A DNA stretch of 8,405 bases from Anaerolineae bacterium (GTDB lineage Bacteria > Chloroflexota > Anaerolineae > SpSt-600), in assembly GCA_028275425.1 (NCBI GenBank), contig JAPWUT010000067.1:1-8405 (forward strand). The letters are read 5' to 3'. The stretch's first letter is position 1, and every line of letters starts with the position of its first letter. Both the position numbers and the translations under genes were made by a program. Shown in pieces: positions 5,426 through 8,405 of the stretch. The notes beneath the pieces were generated by a model. The model was not told the origin of the DNA. It worked only from the letters and a program-made list of their open reading frames with translations, and did not search any database.

Positions 5426-6961
5426 ATGAAAAGCAGGGTCTTTTTGATTCTCTCCGCAGCAGTAGCGCTCACAGTGGGAGCCTTCCTCGTTTTCCCCAAG
5501 CTTCCCTTTGCCTCCCCTGCCTCTGAGAGAATAACCAACGGAAGTTTTGAGGAAGGCTTTGGCCCCGATGGGGTAGGCCTTGGCTGGTATAAGTTTGACA
5601 ACGGCGGAAATGCCTCCTACGGCTGGTACGACGATACTTGGACTCCAGTGGTGTGGGATGGCTTGCACTCCCAGCTCATTGAGATAAACACCCGCTGCCG
5701 TGGTGCATCCGACCCCGACCGCTATGCCGGAATCTACCAAACTGTGGCGGTAGTTCCAGGGGCAACTTATACCCTCAAAATCAGGGGTATGATAAGGGCT
5801 CAGGATGGCGACCCGGTAATAACCGGCCAAGAGGACCCGTATAGCTACAGGGTTCAGTGGGGCTTTGACCCCGCAGGCGGAACCGATTGGCGTGCCGTGA
5901 CCAATTGGGTTGAGATACCCTGGGACAAGGTTTATCCCCGAACAGCACCTGGGAAGATGCTGGAATATTCCACAAACTTTGTCGCCCCATCCTCTAAAAT
6001 CACTATCTTCATCCGAGTCTGGAAGAAATGGGGGACGGCCGGTAGAGAAGTGGACGTCAACTTGGACGGGATAAGCCTTGCAGGGCCAGCCCCCGCTGAT
6101 GTTAAGCCTCCTGAGGTTGCCATCTCAGTCCCGCCTTACCCTGCCGTCGGAAAGACTTGGCCGGTCAAAGTGACCGCTTCTAATGACGTTGGCATAGTCT
6201 CCCTTAAGTTCTACGATGGCTCCTCGCTTATAGGCAGCGTCTCCTTCTCCACAGGTCCCCTCACTTTGGAAAAAGAATTCCTCTGGACTCCAGCCACCTC
6301 TGGGCCTCATGTCCTCAAAGCCGAAGCTTCAGATGCCAGCGGGAAAATCTCCTCTGTCACAATTACCGTGAACGTGGGCCAATGGATTGAGTTCATCCGC
6401 AACGGAAGCTTTGAGGGAGGCTTTAGCCCCGATGGGGTAAGCCTCGGCTGGGGTAAGTTTGACAACGGCGGAAACGCCTCCTACGGCTGGTACGACGATA
6501 CTTGGTTCCCAGTGGTATGGGATGGCTTGCACTCCCAGCTCATTGAGATAAACACCCGCTGCCGTGGTTCATCCGACCCCGACCGCTATGCCGGAATCTA
6601 CCAAGTAGTATCTGGGTTAACCCCAGGGGCCACTTATGAGTTCAGCTTGGCCGCTTTACTTCGCGCCGCTGAAGGGGACCCGGCCATAACTGGAGACGAG
6701 GACCCCTATAGCTACGTCGTCCAGTGGGGATATGACCCGACAGGAGGAACGGACTGGAGGGCAGTAACCAACTGGACTTTCATCCCTGTAAATCTGTACC
6801 CGAGGCTTTCGCCTGGAAAGTTCAGCCGCTATTCCGTCACTTTCAAGGCCCCCTCTTCCCGCATCACCATCTTCATCAGGCTCTGGAAGAAGTGGGGGAC
6901 CGCCGGGCGCGAAGTGGACTTCAACCTGGATGGGGTTAGCCTCAAAGGCTACGAGCCTTGA
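5426..6961 (+). CDS. Exported protein with two duplicated jelly-roll-like domains flanking an Ig-like domain
   Basis: The protein has 511 residues. Residues 1-30 are a signal peptide or signal anchor (K-S-R, a hydrophobic core, F-A-S before P-A-S). Domain A spans about 35-225 and domain B about 323-511. Both start with N-G-S-F-E-x-G-F, share G-W-Y-D-D-T-W, W-D-G-L-H-S-Q-L-I-E-I-N, D-P-D-R-Y-A-G-I-Y-Q and E-D-P-Y-S-Y, and end with W-K-K-W-G-T-A-G-R-E-V-D-x-N-L-D-G. They resemble galactose-binding or CBM4/9-like jelly-rolls, in which one domain follows N-G-S-F-E. Residues 229-321 between them form an Ig-like sandwich (P-P-E-V-A-I-S-V-P, D-A-S-G-K-I-S-S-V-T-I-T-V-N-V). No catalytic signature is visible. 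It is the first gene of the plus-strand operon, and its stop overlaps the next start. Polymer binding outside the cell is inferred, with two equivalent binding sites. Confidence 0.88.
   Translation: MKSRVFLILSAAVALTVGAFLVFPKLPFASPASERITNGSFEEGFGPDGVGLGWYKFDNGGNASYGWYDDTWTPVVWDGLHSQLIEINTRCRGASDPDRYAGIYQTVAVVPGATYTLKIRGMIRAQDGDPVITGQEDPYSYRVQWGFDPAGGTDWRAVTNWVEIPWDKVYPRTAPGKMLEYSTNFVAPSSKITIFIRVWKKWGTAGREVDVNLDGISLAGPAPADVKPPEVAISVPPYPAVGKTWPVKVTASNDVGIVSLKFYDGSSLIGSVSFSTGPLTLEKEFLWTPATSGPHVLKAEASDASGKISSVTITVNVGQWIEFIRNGSFEGGFSPDGVSLGWGKFDNGGNASYGWYDDTWFPVVWDGLHSQLIEINTRCRGSSDPDRYAGIYQVVSGLTPGATYEFSLAALLRAAEGDPAITGDEDPYSYVVQWGYDPTGGTDWRAVTNWTFIPVNLYPRLSPGKFSRYSVTFKAPSSRITIFIRLWKKWGTAGREVDFNLDGVSLKGYEP
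5537..5740 (+). repeat. Intragenic duplication, copy A
   Basis: This 204-bp segment of domain A aligns without gaps to 6401-6604 (offset 864 bp, 288 codons), with about 13 differences by eye. Similarity falls sharply after GCCGGAATCTACCAA. Confidence 0.85.
6401..6604 (+). repeat. Intragenic duplication, copy B
   Basis: Partner of 5537-5740, in domain B. It includes an uninterrupted identical run of about 50 bases covering W-D-G-L-H-S-Q-L-I-E-I-N-T-R and another of 35 bases to the block end. The downstream halves of the two domains are much less alike at DNA level, although the protein motifs are retained. Confidence 0.85.
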
Positions 6962-8142
6962 GAGGTAGGCAAATCCTAATCCTTCTGGCCCTTTTACTTG
7001 CTGTAGCCTTAGAGTGGGGTCTACTGATTTACATAATTTCAAGGCCTGTGGGGGAGGTAAGGCGTGAAACTCCGCTTGTGTCTGCCCGTTTCATCGCTCC
7101 TACGGAAGGGGTGATGCTCTTTCAGGGGCAAAAGGTCACGGTGGAGGTAGAAACCCCTCTTTTAGAATTGACAGGAGCTGAATTGTGGGTGAACGGGCAT
7201 AGGGCCTTGCCTCTCCCTCAATCTATGGCTCGCTTTTCCAACCGCTGGGTTGTGACTTTCCTCTGGGAACCTTCAACCCCAGCCTCTTATACCCTGGAAA
7301 CCACGCTTAAGACCTCGCAAGGAGATGTGCTGAGGACTTCTCCCCTGACCGTTGAGGTTGTCCCTCCTCTTTACCTCTGTTTTGCCTCCGACTTGGCCGG
7401 TAACTATGACATCTACAGGATGAGGGCTGATGGGGCTTTGCTTGAGGCGCTCATAGCCTCCCCTGCCGAAGAGCGGAAGCCAACCCAGGCCCCCGATGGT
7501 TCCATAGCTTTCGCCAAGGGAGATGAAATTTGGGTGAAAAGCCGCGATGGCCTTAAATTCCTTGCTAAGGGGCAAGAGCCTTCTTTTGACCCTAATGGCC
7601 GTTACTTGGCTTTTAGAAGCAACGTCGGCTTAGCCCAAGAGCTTTTCCTCTTAGACGTTGGGAAAGGGATAACCCAACAGCTCACTTCCGATTATTCTTT
7701 CGCCGGCCAAGCCTCTTGGTCCCCGGATGGGGAAAGGATAGCCTTTGCAGCTCTTAAGGATGGGAACTGGGATGTTTACATAATCCAACGAGATGGGAGT
7801 GGCCTTATCCGTCTCACGGACCATCCCGCTCAGGACTGGTACCCGGCCTGGTCGCCTGATGGCCAGAAGATTGCTTTTGTCTCATCCCGTGAGGGGTCGC
7901 ACCAGTTATATCTGGTCAATCCGGACGGCAGTAGCCTTGAGAGATTAACCCAAATTCCCGGCGGGGTTGAGGGGCCTGTTTTCTCGCCTGATGGCCGGCT
8001 CATAGCTTTTACGGCTTACACTGGGGAAGGGAGAGGCTTTTCAGCCCGCGAAATTCATCTTTTGTCTTTGAGGACGCGCCGGGTCTGGCGCGTCACTCAC
8101 GATAATTTTGATGAGACGGATTTGGCGTGGTGCTCGCCTTAG
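6958..8142 (+). CDS. Membrane-anchored Ig-like and TolB/PD40-type beta-propeller protein
   Basis: The protein has 394 residues, starting at TTG 6958, which overlaps the TGA stop of the upstream gene by two bases. A later start would cut into the hydrophobic segment, and no clear ribosome binding site is seen, so translational coupling is likely. Residues 6-27 are a signal anchor or uncleaved signal peptide. Residues 40-137 look like an Ig-like sandwich. Residues 140-394 form a propeller of PD40/TolB type: F-D-P-N-G-R-Y-L-A-F (210), W-S-P-D-G-E-R-I-A-F (254), W-S-P-D-G-Q-K-I-A-F (298) and F-S-P-D-G-R-L-I-A-F (342) recur exactly every 44 residues, with a weaker A-P-D-G-S-I-A-F near 178 and a closing strand A-W-C-S-P. 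D-I-Y and D-V-Y strand motifs precede the blades. It lacks a canonical TolB N-terminal domain and no pal or tol genes are near, so TolB function is not implied. It probably works with the upstream jelly-roll protein. Confidence 0.88.
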   Translation: MRGRQILILLALLLAVALEWGLLIYIISRPVGEVRRETPLVSARFIAPTEGVMLFQGQKVTVEVETPLLELTGAELWVNGHRALPLPQSMARFSNRWVVTFLWEPSTPASYTLETTLKTSQGDVLRTSPLTVEVVPPLYLCFASDLAGNYDIYRMRADGALLEALIASPAEERKPTQAPDGSIAFAKGDEIWVKSRDGLKFLAKGQEPSFDPNGRYLAFRSNVGLAQELFLLDVGKGITQQLTSDYSFAGQASWSPDGERIAFAALKDGNWDVYIIQRDGSGLIRLTDHPAQDWYPAWSPDGQKIAFVSSREGSHQLYLVNPDGSSLERLTQIPGGVEGPVFSPDGRLIAFTAYTGEGRGFSAREIHLLSLRTRRVWRVTHDNFDETDLAWCSP

Positions 8143-8165
8143 AAGAAGGCTTGCCTGGCCGTGAA

Positions 8166-8390
8166 CTTAAGTCAACCTCTTTGGCCAGAGGTCGGCCTAC
8201 GCTGGCCTTAATTAAGCTGGGGGTGGATGGGGCTTGGGGATGTGCCTTTCCGACCTAACCCCCTGGCCCCTTCCCTGCGAGGGAAGGGGAAAATTTGGCG
8301 GGGTTCTCCCGGCTGGGGGAGAAGTTAACCCACAAAACTCTGGCTAACCCTCAGCCTACGAGGGTGGGCACAAAACGGGGGTCCAGGGGG
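8166..8390 (-). repeat. Extragenic repeat, right (inverted) copy
   Basis: Inverted relative of 4880-5098, starting 24 bp after the stop of the propeller gene. It carries its own internal palindromes: CCCCTTCCCT/AGGGAAGGGG (8267-8289) and TTCTCCC/GGGAGAA (8304-8323). These are not in the left copy, so the middle has been replaced or has diverged. Confidence 0.68.
8267..8289. repeat. Perfect 10-bp palindromic hairpin
   Basis: CCCCTTCCCT and AGGGAAGGGG pair fully around a 3-nt loop. There is no T-run on either strand, so it is not a standard terminator. It resembles dispersed extragenic palindromes seen in Chloroflexota genomes and could still end or stabilise the operon transcript. Confidence 0.65.
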
Positions 8391-8401
8391 GCGGAGCCCC
8401 C
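8387..8401. repeat. GGGGGC/GCCCCC hairpin at the window edge
   Basis: A 6-bp stem with GGA loop, at the outer border of the inverted repeat copy. A stem of the same sequence with loop GTT occurs at 5214-5228. The repeat family may continue beyond the window. Confidence 0.6.
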
Positions 8402-8405
8402 ATGA

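Noticed and set aside
5245..5601. Minus-strand frame of 118 codons across the plus-strand promoter
   Set aside because: Antisense to a well-supported gene start and promoter, with no domain or ribosome binding site.
6958..8142. Annotation as tolB
   Set aside because: Only the PD40 propeller is shared; the TolB N-terminal domain and tol-pal neighbours are absent, and the protein is membrane-anchored.
8267..8289. Intrinsic terminator of the plus-strand operon
   Set aside because: The stem is perfect but is followed by AAAATTT rather than a T-run, so it is listed as a palindromic repeat instead.

Overview
The window looks like a chromosomal segment of a Chloroflexota bacterium, probably Anaerolineae-like. 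This is inferred from three things: lipoproteins with long Pro/Thr linkers that open with a V-V-x-T-A-T-P-T motif right after the lipid-attachment cysteine, an NBR1-type Ig domain joined to a Chloroflexota-style C-terminal module, and G/C-rich palindromic extragenic repeats. No rRNA, tRNA, CRISPR array, transposase or phage gene was seen. Nearly all coding capacity is for exported or membrane-anchored proteins.

Minus-strand half (1-4801), in transcription order: a near-consensus promoter (4773-4801), a membrane protein with a GIDE-like domain (3935-4675), a perfect-box promoter (3888-3915), a lipoprotein with a Pro/Thr stalk and a jelly-roll-like domain (2836-3765), a second lipoprotein with an NBR1-like Ig domain (1514-2809), and a secreted parallel beta-helix protein (1408 down to base 1, running off the left edge). 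The last three are probably one transcript. Both promoters are followed at the same distance by a similar leader segment of about 52 nt, the best candidate here for an undescribed regulatory element.

Central gap (4802-5341): no gene. It holds G/C-rich hairpin repeats, including a tandem unit of about 194 bp and one terminator-like hairpin. A diverged copy of the same repeat family lies in opposite orientation at 8166-8390, so the plus-strand gene pair sits between inverted repeat copies.

Plus-strand half (5342-8142): a plausible promoter, then two genes overlapping by two bases. The first encodes an exported protein with two near-duplicate jelly-roll-like domains around an Ig-like domain. 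The second encodes a membrane-anchored protein with an Ig-like domain and a TolB/PD40-type beta-propeller.

Taken together, the window encodes two divergent sets of envelope proteins built from adhesion or ligand-binding folds (beta-helix, jelly-roll, Ig, propeller). A role in surface or polymer binding is inference; no catalytic enzyme was recognised.
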